DNA of 64,000 bases from Spartinivicinus marinus (GTDB taxonomy: Bacteria > Pseudomonadota > Gammaproteobacteria > Pseudomonadales > Zooshikellaceae). The position numbers and the translations under genes are program-made. The notes below the pieces were generated by a model. It searched no databases. It saw only the letters and a list, made by a program, of their open reading frames with translations, and had not been told where the DNA came from. This document shows, piece after piece, positions 19,201 through 27,686 of this stretch. The stretch is from NCBI RefSeq assembly GCF_026309355.1, contig NZ_JAPJZK010000001.1, positions 806,001-870,000 of the forward strand. Reading direction: 5' to 3'. Positions within the stretch are counted from its first letter, which is position 1. The number at the start of each line of letters is the position of its first letter.

Positions 19201-19844
19201 ATGACATTGGTGCTGACCGTCAGGATATCTTGCGCTTCATGGAAGGCATCGTGCCCAGTGATGTGGTCACAACCCGCAGCAGTGATCACCTCAAGTTAAC
19301 CTTACAAAGCACCGGTGAGGTCATTACTGTCTCCAACTACTTCAATAAGGATGGCAACGGTGGCTACGCCCTGAATGCCATCGAGTTTGCCGATGGGACT
19401 CGCTGGGATATCGATACAATCAAAACCCTCGCCCAACAGGCTACTGCGAACAATGACTACCTTTATGGCTACGCCAATGAGGACACCTTAAACGGCCTTG
19501 ATGGTAATGACACAGCCGGTAACGATACCCTGTCCGGTGGGGCTGGTAATGATAATGTTCAAGGTCAGGATGGCGATGACGTAGTGTCAGGTGATGCCGG
19601 TAATGATTATGTCTATGGCCAAAATGGTAACGACACCCTGCACGGTGGTGACGGTGATGACCGTTTATATGGCGGAGCGGGTAATGACACCTTGAGAGGC
19701 GGTGCTGGTACAGATGTCTTGCAGGGTGATGCTGGCAATGACACCTATCTGTTTGCCGCTGGTGATGGTAACACCAGTATCAGTAACTATGACACCAGCG
19801 CCAGCACTGACACATTAGAAGTCAACCAGCTAACTAGTGCCTGA
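16245..19844 (+). CDS. Main open frame of the RTX protein (fragment)
   Basis: This is the longest intact part of the broken RTX gene, 1,199 residues from the first in-frame ATG; the frame is open back to 15846 without any good start codon. D133-P134 (SRDPLILDLDGDG) followed by repeated calcium-loop motifs (LDLDGDG, FDHDGDG, VRDLNGNG, LDDNQDG, RDLNSDG) matches the FrpC self-processing module, which cleaves its own Asp-Pro bond on calcium binding. A GGGGG linker lies near residue 435. RTX nonapeptides (GGxGxDxLx) fill residues ~695-1,185. Its end, EVNQLTSA, is created by the inserted IS; the last residues are IS-derived. Confidence 0.85.
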   Translation: MGESVWCWGCGPEELGNESIFDALGNFVENIKSDWTGTEAELNELLHDILGDGVLAETLADWNYEATNSPLWAATVYALYQVPAMSADGWLMIFEELNNLGHWIGQNIPTLYDIEVAVNDFFESALNWVPSRDPLILDLDGDGIETIGASGQALFDHDGDGIKHATGWAAPDDGILVRDLNGNGTIDNGRELFGENTLLKNGEKATDGFSALADLDDNQDGIVDANDAAFDQLKVWRDLNSDGQSTENELFSLADVGIAGINTGKTLENRHVGNNNFSTAKGSFIKTDGSEGETGAAANLNFSENRFFREFPDKIAIPEELQDLPGMQGSGAVRDLKEAAAQSGQLAGILKQYQKAQTRDEQLALLDELLQSWADASGFKHFVDRLNDTVFENKYKIHNGNGKGKWINAGDTRLEFRITKSAEEIGSGVSVESTGGGGGGNVGFEGGEPTNAPYDGGDLVVGRFADRPSVEALAKIKILEAFNHQEFFNFNPEPLIEENQEDETRTFDASVTVETGATRRRISRGRRGIDMSRPPAVRYITDKDLQLSQQQIEFINESYQSLLESVYNSLVAQTRLKTYTDEAKLSIDINKGLAIDFSGMDNKISEKISSDPVNGFIDFIDLIKVRGGDLYSKGWEINKTQLQQQVSSLTAEHKATLASKGFAVAVDDISKFTPTSKDHVLYFGQESDGQIKGTANTNILFGSNGNESINGYGGNDLLVGGLGNDYLYGSTGDDVLDGGDGDDRLYGGAGNDTLRGGAGTDVLQGDAGNDTYLFAAGDGNTSISNYDIGTDRQDILRFLEGIVPSDVVTTRSSDHLKLTLQSTGEVITVSNYFNKDGNGGYALNAIEFADGTRWDIDTIKTLAQQATANNDYLYGYANEDTLNGLDGNDTIYGAAGNDTLSGGAGNDNVQGQDGDDVVSGDAGNDYVYGQNGNDTLHGGDGDDRLYGGAGNDTLRGGAGTDVLQGDAGNDTYLFAAGDGNTSISNYDIGADRQDILRFMEGIVPSDVVTTRSSDHLKLTLQSTGEVITVSNYFNKDGNGGYALNAIEFADGTRWDIDTIKTLAQQATANNDYLYGYANEDTLNGLDGNDTAGNDTLSGGAGNDNVQGQDGDDVVSGDAGNDYVYGQNGNDTLHGGDGDDRLYGGAGNDTLRGGAGTDVLQGDAGNDTYLFAAGDGNTSISNYDTSASTDTLEVNQLTSA
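18456..19794 (+). repeat. Near-identical ~600-bp tandem repeats in the RTX domain
   Basis: Unit 1 spans 18456-19055 (600 bp), unit 2 spans 19056-19643 (588 bp, lacking 12 bp that encode four residues near 19514) and a partial unit 3 spans 19644-19794. Each encodes RTX nonapeptides plus a spacer of about 100 residues (SNYDIG…DRQDILRF…). The copies differ at few positions, which implies recent duplication or gene conversion. Confidence 0.93.
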
Positions 19845-21662
19845 CAGAAAAAGCAGTTATTTTCTCTTTTGGCTGAAATTTTCTCTGTTTTTATAAATTA
19901 ACAATGACCATTTATGTCATCTTTTTGCTTGAAGGTGAAAATATGAATGCTTTCTGTACAGTTACTCCTAAATTTACTGTTTAGCAGTCAGCCGGACCTC
20001 TCCAGCCTAGATTGAATGTGTTGTTTTATATAATGGATCGAAGGTGCTGCAGCTAAGCTGCTTTTTTTCGTGACCTTTTTGCTTGGTGAAATCGTTCCTC
20101 TTTTTCTTGCTGATAAAGTAAGGCTCCCAATTTTTGAACATTCCGCGCTAATACCGCTAATGAAACATAACGCCTAAAACCATTAATGCCGTGATCTGGG
20201 CATCGATCAAGACCATGCACTTCGAGTGCATTAATCGCTGACTCAACAGCTGAATGCTGTTTTCTTGCTTTTTTAAACTTTTCATCACTTTCGCGTTTTT
20301 TTTCTTTTATTGATAAACGCCCTTTTTTCGGCAGCACCACTTTTTCTAACTCGCTGGCCAACAGCAACTGATTATCGGGTGAATGAAACCCTTTATCAAA
20401 ACTACACTGGTGAAGCATAGGAAATTTGGCTTGGGTTGCTCTAACCATCACGACGGCAACATCAACATCTTGCTCATTTTCCATCACTCTATGGTGAAGG
20501 ATAAAACCATGCTGACACTCCATTACACATACTTTAACGCCTAATTCCACTGGTACACCTGCTTTTCCTTTGCTTACCCACTCGGTATGGGGTTGAAATA
20601 TTGAATATATCTTTTCATCATTTGGGATCTGTTCGCCCTTCAGTACTCGCCTGTGAATCTGCGACACTTGCCGTTGGGCATGAGAAAGATTGTTGGCAAT
20701 ATGTCGTAATGTCCAAACCGGGGCAGCAAGTAATTTGAGCTTCTCTAAGGTGAATTGGACTTTATCAATAAACCATTGTGTTTTGTTCAGGTAGTGTGTA
20801 TGTGCTTTTTGTTTTTGTGCTTCAGCACTTTTAGCTTTTGACTGATTACTTTTCCGTGCACTTTTAAAGAGTTGTTTAAGCTCTATAAGATTATGCCTAT
20901 GTTGTCGCCAATCACTTAAGCGATAATCCCTGCATACATTAGCCATCTGCTCAATCACTGTTCTCATGGCATCCCATAATAAATTGATATCGGTAGGGTA
21001 ATGCACAGACGTTTCAACCACAAATGAGTCACAACGAGCTTGAAGGCTTTCTTCTTCGTTTTTTTTTAACAAAGTATGTCCAGCTTCCACAACTACCGTA
21101 TTAATCTTATCCAGAATCTCTGGAGTCAAAAGCGATACATTATCTTTTAGCGTCTGCAAATGGTATTCAGTAAGGTCTTCCCAGTTGACGCCATGCCCTA
21201 ACATCGCGCGAATGGTTCGGTGCTGATTCACCAGCTCGTGCAAACGATCATAATCACAATTTAAGTTAAGGCGCAAAACACCCATCACCAGTATTTTCCA
21301 CAACTCCATACCAGGGCGACCACGATTTAGACTAACCCTATTCGCTATGGCGCTTTCTAAAATAGTGAATACTTTATGTCTAATTTCTGGTGTGACATAA
21401 ATGTGTTGCAATCCCTTTAACAACTGAGGCACATCATCTCTGGATTTTGGATCAAACCTAATCTCTGAAATATCGGTTTCACCAAACTGAAGTTGTGGGT
21501 TTTTAACTAGCCTCATGCTATTTTCCCTGTGAAGTTTTGCTTATTTTAACTGAAAGACTAGGTAATTTAAGCATTTATTGTAATCAAGAAGGCAAACTTC
21601 GATAACATGTATCTTGCGCTAGGCCTTGGTAATAAAGAGGTTGCTCTTTTTCGGTCAGACAC
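19837..21662 (-). mobile_element. ISNCY-like insertion sequence inside the RTX gene (1,826 bp)
   Basis: The ends are imperfect inverted repeats: GTGCCTGACAGAAAAAG at the left and, read inward from the right, GTGTCTGACCGAAAAAG (15 of 17 match). The 6-bp target TAACTA is duplicated at 19831-19836 and 21663-21668. Removing element plus one target copy restores the host reading frame exactly, which independently confirms the boundaries. One transposase gene is carried on the minus strand. Confidence 0.93.
20053..21516 (-). CDS. ISNCY-type transposase
   Basis: A 487-residue transposase. The opening MRLVKNPQLQFGETDISEI and the following RDDVPQLLKGLQ are typical of a group of unclassified (ISNCY) proteobacterial transposases. 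Likely catalytic aspartates are in CDSFVVETSVHYPTD and CSFDKGFHSPDNQ, with the glutamate in AVESAINALEVHGL. A lysine-rich helical stretch near residues 215-245 may be an inserted segment. The frame is intact. The family name is from recalled similarity, not from a search. Confidence 0.8.
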   Translation of the reverse strand: MRLVKNPQLQFGETDISEIRFDPKSRDDVPQLLKGLQHIYVTPEIRHKVFTILESAIANRVSLNRGRPGMELWKILVMGVLRLNLNCDYDRLHELVNQHRTIRAMLGHGVNWEDLTEYHLQTLKDNVSLLTPEILDKINTVVVEAGHTLLKKNEEESLQARCDSFVVETSVHYPTDINLLWDAMRTVIEQMANVCRDYRLSDWRQHRHNLIELKQLFKSARKSNQSKAKSAEAQKQKAHTHYLNKTQWFIDKVQFTLEKLKLLAAPVWTLRHIANNLSHAQRQVSQIHRRVLKGEQIPNDEKIYSIFQPHTEWVSKGKAGVPVELGVKVCVMECQHGFILHHRVMENEQDVDVAVVMVRATQAKFPMLHQCSFDKGFHSPDNQLLLASELEKVVLPKKGRLSIKEKKRESDEKFKKARKQHSAVESAINALEVHGLDRCPDHGINGFRRYVSLAVLARNVQKLGALLYQQEKEERFHQAKRSRKKAA

Positions 21663-21946
21663 TAACTAAAGATGATCTTTGGTTTAAAAAGCAAGGTAAT
21701 AACTTGGTAGTTGATGTTGTTGGTTCTGATGATCAAGTCACTATACAAAACTGGTATTCTGGTGAAAATTATCAGCTTGATAAAATTGAAACAGAAAATG
21801 CAAGGCTTGATTTATCTCAACTAGATAATTTAGTGCAAGCAATGGCTGCTTTCAATGAATATGAAACTGCTGATGGTAATTTAACACCTGACGCTCAAGT
21901 TGCTTTAACCCCCATGCTAGCAGCTGCGTGGCAACCTAAAAACTAA
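21626..21946 (+). pseudogene. C-terminal fragment of the RTX protein, separated by the IS
   Basis: Host sequence resumes at 21669: KDDLWFKKQGNNLVVDVVG, then DDQVTIQNWYSGENYQLDKI and LDNLVQAMAAFNEY. This is the conserved C-terminal block of many RTX proteins and the region that type I exporters recognise. The preceding codons from a TTG at 21626 belong to the IS. Loss of this block from the main frame would leave that protein without its export signal. Confidence 0.9.
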
Positions 21947-21956
21947 TTAGGGTAAA

Positions 21957-21988
21957 TAAAAAGCTCAAGGGACTGGGCTTTTATTTTT
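21957..21988 (+). terminator. Intrinsic terminator of the RTX gene
   Basis: A 6-bp stem AAGCTC/GGGCTT with an 8-nt loop is followed by a T-rich run (TTATTTTT). It lies 14 bases after the RTX stop codon. IS copy 2 is inserted immediately beyond it. Confidence 0.65.
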
Positions 21989-21997
21989 CATTAGACT

Positions 21998-23616
21998 CTC
22001 GATTCCGAAGTTTTTTTAGGTTGACATAACTGCTAATTTATTTATGCAGCCGCTCTGTATTTTAATGAGTCAGTGGGCTCTTGTTTGCCCAAATCTAAAC
22101 CCGCTAAATGCTTTTTCGAGCGGCGCTCAGGAAGCACACTGATTATTGCAGCGGTAAAGGCTTTCAGTTGCTGTTTTGGTTCATCAGCCGTGACAACTGC
22201 TTCTACAGTTTTTATTAGGGCTTCTGTTTTGATTCGCTCAGTCAAACAGCCAACAGGAAGCCCGGGCTGCTTATTTTCAAGGCGGACGGATTGCTCTGGA
22301 TGTAGCAGTAACATATGGTCGTACAGCAGGCTCATGATCACGCCTCGCGTTGATCCTTCTTCGCCTTGTTGTTTGGCCAATCGGTTCCAGCCAGCATGTT
22401 GCTTCCAGTCCTCAATGAAAACCTCAACTAACCATCTCAATGTATAAACCCTAGCAATATCACCATGCCGCCAGGACATGTCGGATGCCACTAGATATCG
22501 ATAATTTTTTTCTCCCTCATATTTCAAAGCAACCACAAACCGCTTTTTACCATGGGCTTTCACATAAACCCGAGCCGCCAGCATGGTGATTGACTGTGTT
22601 TTTTGGCCTCGGATAATTAACTTGGTATCGACGCCTGTTTGGCGTGCAAAGTAATGTGTAAGTCGTACTTTTTTTCCTTGGGAAAGGATTAGTTGATTGG
22701 AGCGTAATTGACTCACCACTTGAGCACCACCCGTCGCAATGGAAGCCTTATCCATGAATTCTGCTGTGCTATACAGTGCATCAGCAATGACCGCATTAAT
22801 CTTTATATCAGAAAATGACAATGAAAATGCTTCAACCATCTCAAGTGCTAAAGCTTGTTTGGTCGGATAATCTGGGTTGGGCTTAGGTTTTTTGGGTCTT
22901 TCTTTTCCAGGAATACCCAGCCTCTTTAGGGCTTTATTTTTCTGACGCCAAGCACTTAACGCTGGATCAGGTGTATAAAAGCGAAAAGCAATCGGTAAGG
23001 TAGCTACAGGTGTCACCAGTAGCATAAACACTAGCTCTTGCCCTTGAACATAGCCGCCGGATTTTTTATGTTTTATTTTATGCACACCTTTAATACGTCG
23101 TGTTCTCTTGGAGCGGACTTTATCACTATCGTCAAAAATGAGTACTCCTCTCGTAATATGATAGTGATTGAGTACTTGTCGGACACTGGCTTGCAACAAC
23201 AATGACCAGGCAATTTTACTATGGTAAAACATCCAACGTAATTGGTCCTGCTTGAATGCTCCTAAGCTACACCGCTCAAAAACAGCCCAGCAAAATACAC
23301 CAGTGACACCAATTCCCATCAGCATAATAGTTAACCAGCGACACTGGATACGACTTAATCCAGGAGATTGAAAAGAAACAGTCAAGGTGTCGTTTAGAGT
23401 TTGAACAAACTTTATCACATGGGGAATAGGGGTAATCAACACAAGTCGTCATCAAGTCGCTATTGAAATACAAGCGCGATATACTACACCATCACTGGTC
23501 TGCAGGTGTCGTGTTGATCGTTCTTTGCTAGGCGAAGAAATGGAGCAATACCTGTAGTCCAGTCTTCTGAATCTCTCTCATCGTGCTAGTCAAGCATTAA
23601 AAACTTCGGAATCGAG
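21998..23616 (-). mobile_element. IS4-family insertion sequence, copy 2 (1,619 bp)
   Basis: It has the same ends as copy 1 (CTCGATTCCGAAG and complement) and is flanked by the 6-bp direct repeat TAGACT at 21992-21997 and 23617-23622. It is inverted relative to copy 1 and direct relative to copy 3. It landed just past the RTX gene terminator. Confidence 0.95.
22042..23442 (-). CDS. IS4-family DDE transposase (copy 2)
   Basis: The translation is identical over all 466 residues to copies 1 and 3, with intact Asp, Asp and Glu motifs and the YREK signature. No truncation or frameshift is seen, so this copy should be able to supply transposase. Confidence 0.93.
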   Translation of the reverse strand: MLITPIPHVIKFVQTLNDTLTVSFQSPGLSRIQCRWLTIMLMGIGVTGVFCWAVFERCSLGAFKQDQLRWMFYHSKIAWSLLLQASVRQVLNHYHITRGVLIFDDSDKVRSKRTRRIKGVHKIKHKKSGGYVQGQELVFMLLVTPVATLPIAFRFYTPDPALSAWRQKNKALKRLGIPGKERPKKPKPNPDYPTKQALALEMVEAFSLSFSDIKINAVIADALYSTAEFMDKASIATGGAQVVSQLRSNQLILSQGKKVRLTHYFARQTGVDTKLIIRGQKTQSITMLAARVYVKAHGKKRFVVALKYEGEKNYRYLVASDMSWRHGDIARVYTLRWLVEVFIEDWKQHAGWNRLAKQQGEEGSTRGVIMSLLYDHMLLLHPEQSVRLENKQPGLPVGCLTERIKTEALIKTVEAVVTADEPKQQLKAFTAAIISVLPERRSKKHLAGLDLGKQEPTDSLKYRAAA

Positions 23617-23622
23617 TAGACT

Positions 23623-24052
23623 GTAATTTAAAACGTGGTTCCCAAGTGCCACCCTCCATCATATAATTCTCTTCCCTTTTAGAACAAACCCCTTAAAAAT
23701 CACACATTTAGAACGGCAGTATAGACATATTAAAACTGCATACCATTTCACAAAACAATAAAGCTTGTCGGACCTTAAAGTTGCCGACCTGTTATTATTG
23801 CCTCGCGATTAAACAATAAACCACCTGTCTACTTTGGGTGATTTTTATACCGTTATTTTACCCTGCATTAGGGGTGTATCTTAATCGCATCAACTATTAA
23901 GGCGTCACCAACTGTATTTGTGGTTACACATCTAAGTTGAGCAACACCAAATAAATAACGTCTGGAGCTATTTCCAGCATTATCTAGGCAAGCAGCACTA
24001 CACAAGCTGTTTTTATGCCTATTACAACATATAAGGAAAAGGCAACTCGATT
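23623..24052. other. Intergenic leader of the M34-like protease
   Basis: About 430 bp with no gene. A small GTCGG/CCGAC hairpin lies near 23768-23787. A good ribosome site (AAGGAAAAGG) sits 9-18 bases before the protease ATG. The rest shows no motif I can defend. Confidence 0.5.
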
Positions 24053-26992
24053 ATGGCTAAACATGTACTGCCAATTACTTTGGCTCTTGGCTTAAGTCAT
24101 TTAACGACGGCGGTTTGGGCAGCTAATCAAGCACCTATTACCCAAGGCCACAGCGAGACTATCAGCAATTCTGGCTCTCATAATAGTTGGGTTTGGGCAC
24201 AAGACTTAGATAAAGATGCTCTCACTTACAAAGTGGTAACACAACCCAAGTTTGGTGAAATAAAAATGGATCCAAACACTGGTAAATTTACCTATACCCC
24301 CACCTCAGCTGTCGACTATGATGAGTTCTATTACCAAGTGACTGATGCAACCGGTAAATCCTCAAATAAATCAGTTGTGCAGCTAAACTTTGACCTTGAA
24401 GGCCTAGCAAACCAGCCAACGCATACAACAAGCTCTACCCAAAAATGTAAAGTGTCTGGTTTTGTGACTGGCATTGACCCAGAAACAACAGCGAAAGTCA
24501 CCTTAACTTCAGCAGCTGCCCTGCAAACCCAATCAGTAACAGGCAATGGTCAGTTCTGTTTTAAGGGGTACTCTGGTGCAGCAACCATCGAAGCTCATGC
24601 ATCTGGTTATGTGTTAGCAAACCATCAAAGAAAAGTCACTGCAGAAGAAATTAATTTCAACTTCACAAAAACTTCGACTGATGAATATTCATACCATTTT
24701 AAATGGGAAGATACTGAAGAATACGACAAGTCAGAATACCAAACTCATGTTAATAAAAAGCGCACTATTACGTTTCTGAATCAAACAATCGAGGTCGTTG
24801 ATAACTCAGCGTCTGACGCACTACTGCATGACTACAATATTGTATTAGTAGATACGTCTGATCAAACCTGGTCTTTAGAACATGCTAACCGCTTACTCAG
24901 CACTATGAGAATGATTCCTCAGCAGAAAAGAAATTCTTATGGTGAACAAAACTTAAGCCAATCTGTTTGGGAAATTACCAGCGAAGAACTGACTGATGAC
25001 ATCGAAATCATCACTCAGGATAACGTTCGCAAAATACGGATTAATGACAAAACATTTATTAATGCAGCTCCTCGCTTAGTGGAAATTGACGGAGTGAAAG
25101 GTCGTTTTTTTTCTAAGAGGCTACACCATGCACTGGTAAATGCTGTTACCGACTTTGGTAATGACAGCGCTGCCGTAGAAAAAATAATGAATGAACGCTT
25201 TGGTGTGAGTTTAAAAGCCGATATTAGTCAGCTAACGGCCGGCATCACCAACGAGTCTGCTAACTACTTCCAAGCATTTTTACCAAGGGAAAAAGTTAAA
25301 TTAATTAATATTTTTGAAGATATGCCTACCGGCATGCATAGTATCAAAGGCCTAAGTCACCTGGTCAGACGGAAGAATGGTATGGAACACCCAATCCATC
25401 CTACCGCACCAGCTGTTGCTTGGAGAACGGGTAAAAATTCTGGCAATAATGGTTATATTGAGTTTATGGAAAGTGCTTTTCGTCAGCAGTCTGACGACTA
25501 TATTCATCGCTTGATAGTTCACGAAAAAGCACACTTTATTTATGGAAAAATGCTGACTGAGCAAACTCAAAGTGAATGGGCTGAAGTCGGTGGTTGGTAT
25601 TTAAACCCAAATGACAGTGATGGCTGGAGTACATCCAAGCAAACAGAATTTGTTTCTGCCTATGCCCATGCCAAAAACCCCAATGAAGATATGGCAGAGT
25701 CCATTTCTTATTATATCATCAATCCTGATAAATTACGCTCAAGGTCTCCAAAAAAATTCGACTTTATTCAAAAGCGAATTATGAAAGGTAGTCAGTATAT
25801 TTCTATTATTGATCAAGATATGACTTTTGAAGTACTTAATCTGTATCCTGATTATATTTACCCAGGAAAGATCAAAAATGTAGAAATTGGCGTAACCACT
25901 GAAAATAATGGTGATAAAAAAGTTAATATCACTATTAAATTACATGCAAAAGATAGTCAATTAGAAGGCGCCACCGCAACATCTGTACGAGTATTTAGCC
26001 CGATTGGCACTTATAAAGATTTCTGGTTAAAGCCAGTCAACCAATCGGGAGCTGAAGTAAAAGTGGGGACCCTATTAAAAGGCAGCTTCACTATTGATAA
26101 AAATGCGCCTAGTGGTTACTGGCGACCAGATCAAATTGCCTTAAACGATAACAATGGCAATCAGCGATTTAGTGGTGTAGATGACTTTGGTTGGAAGCTA
26201 TACATCGGTAATGATAACCCAGATACCACACCACCTGCTTATGTACCGAATAGTTTAAGGCTTAATGTTAGTCAAGATAATAGTTCTTTTGCAGAACCGG
26301 TAAACAAAGTCACGGCTGAGTGGCAAGTCATTGAAAAAGTTGGTATGGCTGATAGCTATCCTTGCTATGGCACATTGGTGCATGAGTCAGCAAAACTATA
26401 CTCTATCTATAAATATGGTGACTTCAATGCAGCCACCAACACCTGCAAGCTAGCCTATATTATGCCAAACTATATGGCTGCTGGCTCATATAGCATTCAT
26501 CAAATCAGGATGAAAGATAAAGCCCTTAATGAAGGTAAATTTGACTTCTTTAAGGAAGAAGCTTCTCCAAAAGTTACACTTAACTCTACTACCCCTGATA
26601 CACAACCACCCATACTAAACTTAAATCAAATCAGTGTTAACGCAACGCCTGTTAACCCAAGCAATCCTAACGGAGAAACTATCGTTACAATTCGTTATCA
26701 AGTAAACGATAATAACTCTGGGTTTAATTATGCGAGAATGAAACTCCGTGATCCACAAGGTGTTACCCACAACTTCATTCACCAACCAAACAATGATGGG
26801 CGACTGTTCTTTGAAGGTAACCCTAATACCCCTAAAGTGTATACCAAAAAAATTCACTTACCGGCAGGTTCAATACCCGGTATTTGGGGGGTTGTTGAAA
26901 TGAGTGTTTATGACATGGCAAGCAACTATCAAAACCATAACTTTACTGAAGTTGCTTTAGTTGAGCCAACCTTTAACGTGCTTAACGACTAA
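24053..26992 (+). CDS. Secreted multidomain metalloprotease with an anthrax-lethal-factor-like (M34) catalytic core
   Basis: A 979-residue exported protein. The signal peptide ends near residue 23 (TTAVWA-AN). Residues ~25-118 form a cadherin/VCBS-type Ig domain (DLDKDALTYKV, FTYTPTSAVDYDEFYYQV). Residues ~130-205 look like a carboxypeptidase-regulatory-type β-domain. The catalytic part has H490-E491-K-A-H494 (HEKAHF) and a downstream E549 in NEDMAESISYYIINPDKLR; this HExxH plus later Glu in an 'aEs…yi.nP.kL' context is the lethal-factor/Pro-Pro-endopeptidase (ATLF) pattern. The last ~370 residues are Ig-like repeats. The start is fixed by a strong RBS. The substrate is unknown; the ATLF assignment is by eye. 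Confidence 0.72.
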   Translation: MAKHVLPITLALGLSHLTTAVWAANQAPITQGHSETISNSGSHNSWVWAQDLDKDALTYKVVTQPKFGEIKMDPNTGKFTYTPTSAVDYDEFYYQVTDATGKSSNKSVVQLNFDLEGLANQPTHTTSSTQKCKVSGFVTGIDPETTAKVTLTSAAALQTQSVTGNGQFCFKGYSGAATIEAHASGYVLANHQRKVTAEEINFNFTKTSTDEYSYHFKWEDTEEYDKSEYQTHVNKKRTITFLNQTIEVVDNSASDALLHDYNIVLVDTSDQTWSLEHANRLLSTMRMIPQQKRNSYGEQNLSQSVWEITSEELTDDIEIITQDNVRKIRINDKTFINAAPRLVEIDGVKGRFFSKRLHHALVNAVTDFGNDSAAVEKIMNERFGVSLKADISQLTAGITNESANYFQAFLPREKVKLINIFEDMPTGMHSIKGLSHLVRRKNGMEHPIHPTAPAVAWRTGKNSGNNGYIEFMESAFRQQSDDYIHRLIVHEKAHFIYGKMLTEQTQSEWAEVGGWYLNPNDSDGWSTSKQTEFVSAYAHAKNPNEDMAESISYYIINPDKLRSRSPKKFDFIQKRIMKGSQYISIIDQDMTFEVLNLYPDYIYPGKIKNVEIGVTTENNGDKKVNITIKLHAKDSQLEGATATSVRVFSPIGTYKDFWLKPVNQSGAEVKVGTLLKGSFTIDKNAPSGYWRPDQIALNDNNGNQRFSGVDDFGWKLYIGNDNPDTTPPAYVPNSLRLNVSQDNSSFAEPVNKVTAEWQVIEKVGMADSYPCYGTLVHESAKLYSIYKYGDFNAATNTCKLAYIMPNYMAAGSYSIHQIRMKDKALNEGKFDFFKEEASPKVTLNSTTPDTQPPILNLNQISVNATPVNPSNPNGETIVTIRYQVNDNNSGFNYARMKLRDPQGVTHNFIHQPNNDGRLFFEGNPNTPKVYTKKIHLPAGSIPGIWGVVEMSVYDMASNYQNHNFTEVALVEPTFNVLND

Positions 26993-26993
26993 T

Positions 26994-27021
26994 AAAAAAA
27001 GCGCCGAAAGGCGCTTTTTTT
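26994..27021. terminator. Bidirectional terminator between the M34-like protease gene and maiA
   Basis: GCGCC-GAAA-GGCGC (27001-27014) is preceded by seven A and followed by seven T. It can stop transcription from both converging genes, whose stop codons flank it. Confidence 0.92.
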
Positions 27022-27043
27022 ATTCCTATTTAATTAAACATAT

Positions 27044-27685
27044 TCATTCTGCATCAGGTTGCATTTCTGGTGCAGCATTCTTCACTGCAGGAATCGACTG
27101 ACAGTACTCATAAATACGACTAATATTTGAAAAATCATTTAAAGTAATATTAAACCGATTAGCATTATATACTTGGGGTATTAATACAACATCGGCTAAC
27201 GAAAACTCATCACCAAAACAGAATGTACCTGCCGTATTCGTTAATTGTGCTTCTAGTGCAGCAAACCCTGTTATCACCCAGTGGCTATACCATTGCTGTT
27301 TTTGTTGATCAGAAACACCTAGCTGCTGAGTTAAATACTGCAATACCCGTAAATTATTTAACGGATGGATGTCGCAAGCAATGGCAAGCGCAAATGCTCG
27401 CATAGCCGCTCTTTCTGCATTATCAGCAGGTAATAATGGTCGCTCGGGGTAATGCTCTTCTAAATACTCTAAAATAGCCATTGACTGCCCGAGAGTCATA
27501 CCATCCAATTGAATAGTGGGTACCAGCTCCTGAGGGTTCAGTGCTTTGTAGTTTGAGTGATGCTGTTGCCCACCCTCGTTAACTAAGTGCACAGGAATAG
27601 TCTTATAAGGTAGTCCTTTCCAATTTAAAGCAATCCTTACCCGATAAGCCGCAGAAGAACGCCAGTAGCTGTATAGGTTAATCAT
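27044..27685 (-). CDS. maiA: Maleylacetoacetate isomerase (zeta-class GST)
   Basis: A 213-residue cytosolic, glutathione-dependent enzyme isomerising maleylacetoacetate to fumarylacetoacetate, the penultimate step of tyrosine breakdown. The N-terminal thioredoxin-like motif YWRSSAAYRVRIALNWKGL holds the zeta-class Ser-Ser-x-x-x-Arg glutathione site, followed by NPQELVPTIQLDG and LGQSMAILEYLEE. The helical half has FALAIACDIHPLNNLRV. It starts one base after the fahA stop, closing the catabolic operon before a terminator. Confidence 0.95.
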   Translation of the reverse strand: MINLYSYWRSSAAYRVRIALNWKGLPYKTIPVHLVNEGGQQHHSNYKALNPQELVPTIQLDGMTLGQSMAILEYLEEHYPERPLLPADNAERAAMRAFALAIACDIHPLNNLRVLQYLTQQLGVSDQQKQQWYSHWVITGFAALEAQLTNTAGTFCFGDEFSLADVVLIPQVYNANRFNITLNDFSNISRIYEYCQSIPAVKNAAPEMQPDAE

Positions 27686-27686
27686 T

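Larger units (their letters stand above)
15821..21946 (+). pseudogene. Large RTX protein gene with FrpC-like self-processing module, broken by a 31-bp duplication and an IS
   Basis: The original gene appears to start at ATG 15821 (MTLSPTVLKKLNHSANTG…) and end at TAA 21946. A 31-bp tandem duplication (15829-15890) shifts the frame after 13 codons, and an 1,826-bp IS (19837-21662) interrupts codons near the 3' end. Dropping one 31-bp copy and the IS with one TAACTA target copy rejoins …DTLEVNQLTK/DDLWFKKQG… in one frame of 1,420 residues. Order in the restored protein: unknown N-domain (~1-250), Asp-Pro self-processing module (~264-440), Gly-rich and helical middle (~560-800), RTX nonapeptides (~825-1,315), C-terminal export region. 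It lacks a Sec signal, as type I substrates do. The neighbouring RtxBDE-like exporter is the likely route. It is probably inactive as it stands. Confidence 0.85.

Noticed and set aside
18456..19794. Long direct repeats that might suggest a CRISPR or other array
   Set aside because: They are 600-bp coding units of RTX nonapeptides in one frame, not short repeats with unique spacers.
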